Positions 12,406 to 23,457 of a stretch of 64,000 nt of DNA are shown one piece after another. The position numbers were made by a program, and so were the translations under genes. The notes beneath the pieces were generated by a model. The model was given only the letters and a program-made list of their open reading frames with translations, was not told the DNA's origin and ran no database searches. The DNA comes from Helopsaltes ochotensis (Eukaryota > Chordata > Aves > Passeriformes > Locustellidae): assembly GCA_013400155.1 (NCBI GenBank), contig VXBM01000130.1, positions 1,135,230-1,199,229 of the forward strand. The letters are read 5' to 3'. The stretch's first letter is position 1, and the number at the start of each line of letters is the position of its first letter.

Positions 12406-15400
12406 AATCTCCTTGGAAATTTGTGCCTTGAAACGAAAGAATTTGATTCTTACAGAAGAAGTCAGAGAAGATTTTCTACAAGGACTCCTTAGAAGCAGTG
12501 ATGATAAAATCTTCCATAAAGAAGCTCATACTCTCCACCTCCTGTAAAACACCTGCTCAGCATACACAGGAGGGCGTCTGTGCCAGGGACCAGGGCTGCT
12601 CCATGGGGCTGTGAGCAGAAGAGCTAGGCACTGAGGGCAACCTTGGCACTGCCTGGACTTTCACTCACCAGGACTTGCAGCATCCAAGTTGGGTGCCAAA
12701 GGACAGGTCCACTGACAACCTCAGGCCAGGAACAGCACAGAGGAAAAAAGTACATGGCAGACCCAAAGTTCTTCCAAGAAAGAGGCATTGCATACCTGAA
12801 TATGTTACCTTGTTTACTTGTCAGTCGTCTTCCACAAAAACTGATGGCATCCAAGTGACAGTCACCATTGACAGGTAAGACTCAAGAGAGGTAAAAAGTT
12901 CGTATCTCTTTGAATATTACATCTATGCAAACGGCTACAACTGCTTCTCACTCCTGGTCTATAGGTACACCAGTCATTTTTAATAGACTTACATTTGCAG
13001 CATTCCTTTAAAACAAAGAAGTACTAAAGATACGTTCAGACTGGTTTATTAGGCATATAAAGTCCAGCAGAGTGTCTGTGACAGGGAGGGGACATGAATG
13101 TGGTAGGGAAAAGATATGACAGAGCAGTAGATCAAGAACTTGGAAAATAAACCATCCCCTTTTACACCGGTATTTTTTATTATGCTCCACTTGCTGTTTG
13201 ATTGAAGGTACAGCTCTTTAGGTTTGACTTAAAATTATCTCTGATATTTCTTATGGGTTTCTTAGCTTTCTGTCTTGGGAGAGTCATAGATGAGCTTCAA
13301 AACTGTAAAGCAATGTATTTATGTGCCTGAAGTTTGGATGCTAATACTTTCCATAACCTTTACCAGAAGGTCATAGTAAATACTGCCCTAAATTCCCAGA
13401 TTACTCTTTTAAAGAGGGAGGATTGCCAAAACATAGGGAGATATACCAAGAGAAACCAAAATTACTCCTTTCTAACCATTTCCGAGAAGATGGTTAACAT
13501 TTCACTGCCTGAGCTTTTAATCTACACTGCAAGAAAAATGCAGCTTGCCTATAGCATGTGTGCCTTTCCCATGACCACCAAAGCATAGTAAACAGAATAG
13601 GAGGAGACTGACATTTTTGGTATTTCCTTTATTAAAGAAAATAGGGGGAAACTGGAAATTTCTGGGATTTACTTTGTACTAGCAAATTCTTTGTAAGAGA
13701 CCCATACAGTAAACTGTGAGGAAGACCCTGCTGGAGGGGGATCAACCCTTGCTCAGTTGCTTGGTTTGTAGGTGGAGTCCTGTATTTGCTACCAATTCTG
13801 TGCACCATAATAACTCCACATTGTTCTTTATAGAGTCTATTTTCAAAGGAAAAAATACTCCCCATTCTCCAGTACAAATCAAATTTCCCAAGCTTAACTT
13901 TGGAGATACAGCAGTGTGCATGCAACTGTTATACATATCAGCTAAAATAACACTGTGCTGAAGGGCATTAACTTTGCAACAGCTTTGCAGCCTGTTTGAC
14001 TAGCACAGTGTTTGTTCCACTCATCTAAGTCATTGTGAGCCAGCATAAAGAGGAGTTTTGTGATTCACCTTCATTCTCTGGGTTTGGGGTGGAAACGGTG
14101 ATAGTGAGAATTCTGTTGCACCTTCTGTGATCGTTTGCCTGTCCTTTTACAATATCTTTTTATATATATTAGCCAATTTCAACCAAATCTGACAAAAGGG
14201 GTGAGGTCTAATTGGGATTCTGTTCCTGATCTCCTGAGAGACAGAAAATAAAAGTTCTTTTCATTCAGATATCAGCCAGCTGATTAAGAGCCTCATGCCT
14301 ACCCACTGTGAATAATTCTAACCCAATCTCAGCACAGCTCAGGGAAAGATAAATAAGGTACAGGAGAGGAAGCAGAGGATCCTGGGATGAAGCTGAGAAA
14401 AGGTGACAATAGGAATCAGAAGGTGACCTGAGATATTTATTTCCTTTAAATGAGAGGAAAGTTACAAGGCACAAATCTGTTGGAAATTCAGCTCCATTAG
14501 TTCCCCCACTCAAAACTAGCTTGTTTTCCATGAAATGAATTACAAAATATTCCCATCACAATTAAGAATTAAATTTCAATTAACTATTGAAAAAATGTCC
14601 TTTCCTACAATGCAGCTACATGAAGATTATTTTTATTGAGACTGATTATCTCACAGTGGAAATGCAAGGGAATTTAATACTGATATTAATTTGTGCCTCT
14701 GCAATAATGTATGGGGGTTTTGTATGTTTGTGATAACCCTTCTTGCTATTAGCACCTTCTGTAAAGATGGATGGAAAAAGTCCAAATGACTAATCTTCCC
14801 TCTCTTACTCATTGCAAATGAGAATTGCAGGCTGTTATCTGCTGTAACCTTGTTCTGACAAAGATTGTCACTCAGAGATACAGAGATCCTTCTGGATACA
14901 GTGCTTTAACAGAGTCCGCTGAAATAAATGACAAGAATCTCAAAGGTTTTCATACACATCAGTTTTATCAGTGCTCCAGCCTTAAGGCTCAAGATATTGT
15001 CTATGCTTCCCTTGCTTTTGGTAATATTAAGAATGTGGGAACAAAATAAAGAGACAATTTTATAAAAGTATGTTTTTAATGCCACTAATGCAGATGTTTC
15101 TCAAAATGGTGGGAAAAACTAAACCAAGAGTGGAAAGACTAAATGACTTCATGCTTTTCTATACAGTATTGTTATACATAGCTGGTAGGATAGGAAATCC
15201 TACAATTTTCTCAGGTAAGTTGGAAACTTAAAAAAAATTAATAAAAATCACCTCCTTTATTTGAATTGCTAATATTTTGAATGAATTGCCCCATGATCCT
15301 GGCTGGCAGACTATGTATATGCACAATTTCTGTGCAGAAAATAAAAATCAAGTTTACTTATATCTACAGACCTGGTAATTTTTTGGTTTTGTTATTATTG

Positions 15401-16069
15401 TTATTGTCTTCTATGGTTCTTGGAAAGTCTACCCTTTTGCTTACCTAAAATATATGTACACTTTACACAATATTTATTGCCCATGTTCTTTACCATATAC
15501 AACCACCAAATATTTTCTCCTCTGGATAAACATATGCGGCATCTTAAAAATTACAAGTGAAGGAACAAAATTAAACTCTTAATGGTAACCAGCATTCCCT
15601 TGACAGGTCCAGTATCAGATATAAACTTAAAAGAAATATTTTTTTTGTAAATAAAGAGTTTCGGGGGCTCTTTATAGTCTGTTCATAGTTTGACTATTCA
15701 GTCTTACACATGCAACAAAGAGGTTCCATCACTTCTTATGTCACTGCATTCTTCTCCTTTATTTTTCTAGGATTTGTAGACATGTACAGAAGCCTAGTGA
15801 TGAGCAAGAAAAAAGATAATTTTGAGGCATAGTTCTTGAATTTCTTTCAGTTTTTGTAGAGGTAAATAGAACAGTGAATGAAAAAAAGTTTAAAGCCACC
15901 AGTGTTAGTAGGAACTAATTTTGCTCAGATTCTTCATGTTCCAGGTATGCTACTGGAGGTCAAGGGCTGAGGCATGTTGCTGAGTTGCCCAACTTTATTT
16001 AAACTTTCATATAATGATATTTCAAATTTCATGAGTCTATTTTTCATGTAATTTTCTTTTGGTTTTTCT
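12406..16069. other. Unique non-coding DNA
   Basis: No supportable gene. The 12540-12760 part is more GC-rich than its surroundings and is open in several frames for 60-76 codons on both strands, but it shows no protein feature I recognise. The rest is AT-rich without recognisable repeats. Confidence 0.5.
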
Positions 16070-16072
16070 TTT

Positions 16073-16140
<68 letters not shown>
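16070..16140. repeat. (TTTC)n microsatellite
   Basis: About 17.8 perfect copies of TTTC, preceded by a slightly imperfect start at 16063-16069. On the minus strand it yields a Lys/Lys/Glu/Arg repeat frame, which is not a gene. Pure pyrimidine tetranucleotide tracts like this are usually length-polymorphic. Confidence 0.97.
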
Positions 16141-16615
16141 AATAGGAGTGGGAGGAGTGATCAGAATATTTATATTTTTTCTGTTTAGGATCCTTGCACA
16201 GAGCGTGGTACCTGTTATTAACAGAAAGTTGTAGCTCACTTGAGGTCAGTGAAACTCAGGAGCCAAGTAACCATAAAATCCTCTGGAAATGTTCAACCAT
16301 TCAAAATGGTGTATTTTCCTCTTCATTTACAGATCCTTGTGAGCAAATATCTATGTCCCATTGATCTCTGTCTTTTGTGGCCATAGAGAAGGGCATCTTG
16401 TGGTTTTAATTCCCATGCCTGATATGCCCCAAGATTGAAAGTTTTGAAGATTTAACTTACCTTCTGTCTGGGACTCTTAAAATTTCTCATTCTTGTTCTA
16501 TGCTCTTTGAAACCCCTTCACAGTCCCATGGGATAAGTTGACTCTTTGAAGAACAGCAGCAATAATATTTCCAGTAAAATAAAAAACAAAAAACATTTTC
16601 ACAGAGTCAGCAGAC
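16141..16615. other. Unique non-coding DNA
   Basis: No gene or recognisable repeat seen between the TTTC tract and the MIR-like element. Confidence 0.5.
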
Positions 16616-16758
16616 ATCATTATCCCTCTTTCACATATTGAAAAAATACAGCATAGATATTAATGACTAGCCTAAGACTATAAAAAATTCAGAAGCTGAC
16701 TTGAAATAAAGTCTGACTCTTGTAATTTCCAGGCATCTGCCCTTTACAGTGAGCCATT
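16616..16758 (-). mobile_element. MIR-like (CORE-SINE) remnant
   Basis: The plus strand reads as a decayed reverse complement of a MIR-type tRNA-derived SINE. In order it shows a CATTATCCC block, a TTTCACA...GAAAAA block, TGACTAGCCTAAGACTA (equivalent to the tGACTTGCCcAAGGTCA block), GAAGCTGACTTGAA, GTCTGACTC, and a CAGTGAGCCAT end. Block order and spacing match the remembered consensus, but identity is low, as expected for an element inherited from early amniotes. The call is by eye only. Confidence 0.5.
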
Positions 16759-18710
16759 ATCTACATGAATTCAGGTCTGAGTTTTTGGTATTTTTTTTAC
16801 TGCTAACGTGAACATGAGTTCATGAATATAATATAATATTAAATTCAGTGTATTTTATAAAGAAACTAATTACAGCAAGGCTTATTGTTGTGCATGGAAA
16901 GAGTTATTACTTTAGACTCAGCCATGCATTGCACATGGATTGTATATTAGATTCATTTCCAATAGATGAGTGATATTTAATGGAGCTGTTTTACATTAAA
17001 TGTAGCTTTGGGGGGTCTAATGAACAATTACAGCAGACTCAATGGGAATTTTGAGACAGAGAGCAGAAGTAACAGATGCTGCATGGTTCAAAAAAGATAT
17101 TTTAATCAAATGTGATTTTCATTCTGCAACAATGGTGAGGCTCATCATAGAAAAAAATCTGTCTGGTTAACAGGCAAAATACATAAATACCAAATATGCA
17201 CAGTATATAAATAAGTACATAAATATGTATAATACAGAAAAATTCTATACATGCTCTCAGATATTTGACCCATAGATTCTATAAACTGCTTTATTCCAAG
17301 GAAACTTGGGACTGAAATGCTTTAAGTCAACTAACAGCACAGCAGAATATAACACGCTTCTTTCTTTTTTCTTTCTGTTTGTTAATTCAGACCTCTGCAT
17401 TATCAATTTAGACCTCTACGTTCAAGAAAAACAAAACTTTTTATGTATATGCAGTTATTTCCTCATTTAATTCCTTAGGGCAGAAAGCAGCTGTCTTCTG
17501 TGAGCTACACTCACTCTTTAGTTTCTGACTTCAGTATCCAAAAGTATCCTTTTACTGTAGTAAAAGGCCTGAGAAGATCAGGTCCTGAGTAATGGGTTTT
17601 TATAGACCAGTGCAACAGTCTGTTTTTACTATATTTCAGATATATGTTTGAACAAATGAATCTCAAAGTCTGATGGCAGTGACCTTCAATTTTAGTGTGG
17701 ACTAATGAAATATTTGCTTTTTCTAGGCTGCTGCCATAAAATGCAACACTTCTGGCAGAAAAATACACTAGCTGCTAATGCGGACACAAACTCTAGGTCT
17801 AGATGAGTGCCAGCCTAATAGGCAAATAAGAGCAATAAAACTTTGTCTTTCCAATGTCAAGTATTTCCCTCTTACAAAGAAAATCAAATAAAAATCTGGT
17901 GATAAAATATAATTTCTTTTGGTCCTTATCAAAGCAGAAGAGGCTTGAGGAAGGTCTTTATCTTCTTTGAGATATTTTTTAAACAGAGCACTACATACAC
18001 ATTACTGAAAGTGTTTTTCATTTGGTTAGGCTAAGAGAATAAAGAAACATTCAGACTATAAACACACCTCCAAGTTTATAAATTTTATTTGGTGCACTGG
18101 CCATACTTTAAAATGAGTATTATTTTTATGAGTATGGCTTGCTGCTGTGTGGAAAACTAAATTGTTACTGGAACTGAATAAACACCACATGAATCTTTAA
18201 ATACAATTTCAAACATACTTCAGTGAGGTAAATAAATTTCATAATTACCATGTAAGATTTGCCATAAAATCTTGTTAGGATACCATTTTATACTCTTACA
18301 GAAAACGACACAATCAAAAGCAGTTTTCAGAGACTTTATGGAAATCTAGTTTCCATAACCACTAGCATTCTGAGAAATAGGTGGAAAGTGGGTGAAAATA
18401 ATTTTCATCTGATATTTACATTAATAAAATGAGGTGATCTCCAAGAACCATGCAATGTTATGGAAATGCAGTGCTTCCTGAATTGCACATTGCTCTGGGA
18501 CACAGGCACTGATACAGAGCTCTTGATGGAAAGCAGCTTTAAAACAACTAACTAATGCAGCAAACTGAGAATTAAGAAAATAGGTCATTGTACAGTATAA
18601 TGCTTTGTTTCACTCTGGTGGCCACTGAGTGATGCCTTCAATGCTGCTACAACATCTTTCCATGAGGAAAAATGGGCCAATGTAAAAAGCTTGCTTAGAA
18701 GTTAATACAC
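16759..18710. other. Unique AT-rich non-coding DNA
   Basis: No supportable gene or repeat. Open frames stay below 90 codons with no features. Confidence 0.5.
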
Positions 18711-19660
18711 AAGAATCATCGAATGATTTGTGTTGGAAGGGACCACAGAGATCAAATAGTGCCTACCCCCTGCCAAGGACAGGGATTCTTCCACTAGACC
18801 AGATTTCTCAAAGCCCCATTAAGCCTGGACTGGAACACTTCCAGGGATGGGGTATACAGAGTTTCTCTGGCAACTTGTGCCTCACCACCTTCACAGTAAA
18901 TGAAATTTTACCTCACAGTAAATGAAAAAAAAAAAATCCTTCCTAATATCTGATCTAAACCTGCCCTCTTTCAGCTGATAGCCATTCCCCCTTGTCCTAT
19001 CACTGCTTGCCCTTGTAAAACCTTTCTCTCCAGCCTTCCTGTAGGTCCCCTTTATGTATTAGAAGACTGCTATAATTTCTCCCCAGACCTTTCCCTTCTT
19101 CAGGTGGAGCAGTCCCAACTCTTGGTCCGTCTTCACAGGAGAGGTGTCCCAGCCCTCTTACCGTTTTTCTTGCTCTTTATGGACTTGCTCCAAGAGGCCC
19201 GTGACTTTCTGGTGTTGGGGTCCCCTGGGCTGGATGCAGTACTTCCAGGCAGGGTCTGATGAACACAGAGCGGAGGGGCAGAATCCCCTCCCCTGACCTG
19301 CTGCCCACCGTGCTTTGGATGCAGCCCAGGGCTGGTTTTCTGGGCTGTGAATGCACGTTGCCAAGACATTGAGCTGCTCATCCACACGAGTCTTTCTCCT
19401 TAGGGTTGCTCTCAGTCCATGCTCTTCCCAGCCTGTGCTTATGCTCAGGATTGCCTCAACCCTTGCTCTTGGCCTCGTTAAACTTCATGAGCTGTGTACA
19501 AGTTTACTTCCCAAGCCTGTGCAAGTCTCTCTGGATGGCTTCAAATTCTTTATGTCTCCTATGATTTGTCTCGTGCTCTTCTGTGAAAGTTCAACTGTTG
19601 CCAAAATATCTTTAGGTGTTGACAGCTTAAGTGTCAGAAGCAATGAAGGGCTGCATTTCT
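18711..19660 (-). mobile_element. CR1 LINE, 5'-truncated, with 3' UTR and tail
   Basis: On the minus strand this copy runs from within the reverse-transcriptase domain, through the C-terminal signature YCIQPRGPQHQKVTGLLEQV (near 19180-19240), into the CR1 3' UTR. It ends at about 18711 in a short ATTCGATGATTCTT-type tail, the usual CR1 3' terminus. The lower GC boundary beyond 19580 is decayed, and I place the 5' truncation near 19660. Frameshifts and stops mean no functional ORF2. Structure (3' end kept, 5' end lost) is the normal outcome of incomplete reverse transcription. The tail differs from the ATTCTGTG tail of the copy at 47447-48572, suggesting a different CR1 subfamily. Confidence 0.93.
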
Positions 19661-22381
19661 CACATTTCTTGAAGGTAGCTGCTCTTTCCAGGTTTTTAGA
19701 ATTCTTCTTTGAGATACATAATTCTCATGTACACTTAATAGTGGCTTATGTATTCCTCTTAAAGTAGAGGGGGAAACAGGTGTCTAAAATACTATTCTAT
19801 TTTTAAATTCTATATTATCTCTCCAAAATCTCAGCAATCCATTTCTTACTTTTAAATTAAGTTTGGGCTTCTCTCTGCAAAATTAGATGTATGTAAAATT
19901 TCTTCTAAAAATTGCTTTAAATGCCAAATGGTACTTGTATATCAGAAAGAATTACACAAACCATTATAATCTGTACTGTAAAGTTACCAAAACCCCTTAT
20001 TGAGCATCTGAGTTTAATCTCTGTATGCTGTTTATTTTATTACCATTTTAATTTTACTACTTTCAAGATCATTAAGTAATAACAATTATAAATTAAATAA
20101 GGTAAGGCTGTTATGACTCATTGACTCAACTTGCAGAGAAGTTGACTCTTTAACTGGCTCTAAATTTCAAGAAATGTGAAGACTGAGCTCAAAAACACAA
20201 ATATCAAGAGAGATCTTGAGAGAAACTTGCAAAATATCTTGGAAATATAAACATAAAAGTGAAGGAAAGATTTTATATTTGTAGAAAACATGGACTCACA
20301 GATGCCTCGTAACAGTCTCTCTCTCCTTGCCAGAAAGAGATCTTTTGACATCCCACAGCCAGCATCATGGAGGCACATGTGATGTGACCATAATGGACTC
20401 CTCCTAAAAAATATAGTGGGAGGAAGAGTAAGAAAATTATGATGCAAATTTTTTTCTGGCTTCACCTGGGAGTTTTGCATTGTAGTCACAGCTGTAACAT
20501 GGGGGGACAAAAAGATTCCTCTGATGGCAGCACGGAATAGGGGCAAATATGTGCAAGTTCCCAAAGCTACTGCTGTCAGTGCTAACTTAAAGGAAAGGTC
20601 TTAGATACCAAATGGCAGCTAAAAGGTAAGTCAAAAATATGCCAAAGGTGGCCCAGGCAAGCCAAAATGAGTGGAAATTTGACTATGAGAAAACAAAGAA
20701 GTTGCTTCAGGTACCAAAGAATCAGTAGAAACCAAAGTTGTCCTTTCCCAGTGCTCTTTCCCAGTTACCCATGGATGTGATGGGACCTGTATACATAGGG
20801 CTGTAAACATCTTCAGAAGCATTTTCAGAACATCCTCCTCTGCACATGCACATGGCCCCACACTCTCACATGCAAAACTCTGCCCTTACATTTTGTTTTG
20901 ACCCCTTCCCATCCAGTCCAACAAACAGCAGGTGGGGTAACACAAGGAGTACTGTTTGACTGGAAAGAAACTCTCAGCTAGCTGCAGCCCAAAAAATTAA
21001 TTGAAGGGTGCCCCCTCTTAAATGTTCCCGTTAGACCATTTTATTTATTTTTGGTCCCCACAGAACTACCAAAATAACCATTTTTATCATTTATCCTAAC
21101 ATAATCCCATTGCAAATACCACTGACAGCTGATGCAGTGGAAAAACTGTTCCCTTGAGAATTATCACATAAATATTACCAGAAAATATTGCTTCCTCATT
21201 TTGCAATGATGCTGAATAACAATGCCATGAAGACAGCAGAGCAGTATGATAACTAACTTTAGATATCTAAAGGACAATTGAAAGGAAAAAGAGAGTTATT
21301 AAGCTATTACCTATCTCCAGAGTGGGTAGGATAAGATGTAATGGTTTTAAACTGTGGCAAGGGACACTTGGATTAGACATTTAGGAAAAATTCCACAGGC
21401 AAATGTAGAATAACATGAGAACAGAGTGCCTGGGGGTGTTGTAGAGTTGATGTCACTTGGGGTTTTTAAGAGTAAGAGACAAACATCTGTCAGGAATGAC
21501 ACAGGGTATAGCTTACTCCTGCTCTGGGGCATGGGAGAAGGACCAGAGGGCTTCCTGGAAGTCCAATCAAGATGCAGAATTTGGCAATGCCCAAACAGAG
21601 GGAGAAAATATGATGTGTTTAAAATCTATTTCAAAGTATTTGAACTGAGGTTGGGTGAAATCTGGATTTGTTATTTTAATTTGGACTGTGAATGACCTAC
21701 AAATTTTAAAACAAAATAAATAAGCAAATACAATGTCTTCTGTCATGTACAATCAGGTTTCATTACATCAAATTCAGAATGCCTTTTGCAGGAATATGAT
21801 TTTAATACAGGTTTCCTACATCTGAAGACATAAAATACAACTTTATAATATTAAATGCATGTGCTATACTAAATGAATTCCTATCTTTAGAAGCATTTTG
21901 CAGTCACAGGGGGAAAAAATGTGACATTTACTTGGCTTTATGCTCATAGAAGGTACTAGGAAAGATAGATAGTTCAAAAGCTTTTATAAGAATTTCACCT
22001 GTAGACTGCTCCCCTGATAGTTAATGTAGATGGTTCACTGACTCATTTGGAATTACTTCACAATCTTACTTGGATATGTGGATGAAACTGTTTCATTAAC
22101 ACCTGAATTTTAAATGATGCATCGATCCAAGCACTACTATGAAATGGTTGCAGCTACCCTTTCAGCAAGCTGGATATTTACAAAAACTGGTTGCATTAGT
22201 ACAAGGTTTAATCTGAATTTTTTTCATTCTCTAACTGCAATATTTAAAAAAAAAAAACTAACTCTTTTTATTACATTAGATCCAGAAAGGAATCAAAGCA
22301 ATGAATTTAAGTCATCCTTTAATTAGTTGAATAAGCACATAATTGCTCATCGTATGAGGTTTATCTATATGGGATATCCAT
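19661..22381. other. Unique non-coding DNA
   Basis: No supportable gene. A 134-codon minus-strand frame at 20160-20564 has no recognisable domain. The region has mixed AT-rich sequence and short A runs only. Confidence 0.5.
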
Positions 22382-22419
22382 TATGTATGTATGTATGTGT
22401 GTGTGTGTATATATATAAA
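22382..22419. repeat. Compound (TATG)n(TG)n(TA)n microsatellite
   Basis: TATG units grade into TG units and then TA units over about 38 bp. This is a typical alternating purine-pyrimidine microsatellite. Confidence 0.92.
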
Positions 22420-22463
22420 ACGTCATATTTCTCCATATTGGTATAGGCACAACAACATTTATC

Positions 22464-22486
22464 TTTGTGCCACACTGTGGCACAAA
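22464..22486. repeat. Perfect 23-nt palindrome
   Basis: The arm TTTGTGCCACA at 22464-22474 is exactly reverse-complementary to 22476-22486, with a single central C at 22475. It could extrude as a short hairpin or be a dimeric protein-binding site. No flanking element explains it. Confidence 0.85.
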
Positions 22487-23181
22487 AACTGACCTAGAAA
22501 ATCTATCCAGAAACTACACTTCATTAGCTGTGGTTTTACTCTAGTTACCTTCTGCCCAGTCACCTTCTATTGAACATCTGGGGTTTTTGATCCCTTTGCA
22601 CAGGGTTAGAGAGACATTAGGAAGATATATATAGCATGAGCTACTGGGAGAACCCTTAAATGACATGATTGAAAGTGTCTTTGGAATATGGACGGACTGA
22701 AAAACCACTAAAAAAGATCCATGAACTGCTACAGACCTTAGTCCTCTCTCTCTTAGGTAAAAGCATGAAGAAGAACTTTCTTTTCAATCCTGAGACTCCA
22801 TTTTTTTCTTAACAGATATCTGAAAAGAAATCATGCCAGACATGATCTCGTAATTACATCAATCAGTATTAAAACAACCCAGAGGATCTCTGACCACACT
22901 GATGCAGTCTTTCTTTTGCCAAGAAAATAATACAGAGACAAATACAGAGACTCAGCTGCATTATCTGAGACACAGGTTCTGCTTTCCTCTATGAAAAGCA
23001 GCGAAGAAAATCGCAGAAAGTCAGGAAAAGCAAGACAGAAAAAAGAGTACAGAAGAGAAAAAAATAAGGGCAAAGAGAAAGCAAAAAGGCAAGAAAAGAA
23101 GAAAGAGAGAAATTAAAGGATAAAGGGAAACAAATGTAAGGAAGAAGTGTGAGAGGGAAGGGGGGAATGGAAGGAAGAGAA
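22487..23181. other. Unique DNA grading into purine-rich flank
   Basis: Ordinary AT-rich sequence to about 23030, then strongly A/G-rich plus strand leading into the AGAGG array. No gene. Confidence 0.55.
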
Positions 23182-23457
23182 AGAGGAGAGGAGAGGAGAG
23201 GAGAGGAGAGGAGAGGAGAGGAGAGGAGAGGAGAGGAGAGGAGAGGAGAGGAGAGGAGAGGAGAGGAGAGGAGAGGAGAGGAGAGGAGAGGAGAGGAGAG
23301 GAGAGGAGAGGAGAGGAGAGGAGAGGAGAGGAGAGGAGAGGAGAGGAGAGGAGAGGAGAGGAGAGGAGAGGAGAGGAGAGGAGAGGAGAGGAGAGGAGAG
23401 GAGAGGAGAGGAGAGGAGAGGAGAGGAGAGGAGAGGAGAGGAGAGGATTCAAGAAGG
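23182..23457. repeat. (AGAGG)n array, 276 bp, uninterrupted
   Basis: About 55 perfect copies of a five-base unit with no visible interruption, inside a longer purine-rich stretch of roughly 23030-23530. Fifteen bases hold three units, so frames stay open. This explains the Arg/Gly/Glu repeat frame on the plus strand and the Leu/Ser/Pro frame on the minus strand, neither of which should be taken as a gene. The unit is mirror-symmetric (GGAGAGG) and all purine, so it is a textbook candidate for intramolecular triplex (H-DNA). Its GG runs at three-base spacing could also form two-tier quadruplexes. Confidence 0.98.

Noticed and set aside
20160..20564. 134-codon minus-strand frame with a hydrophobic C-terminus
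   Set aside because: No recognised family. T-rich strands give Phe/Leu/Ile-rich chance translations.
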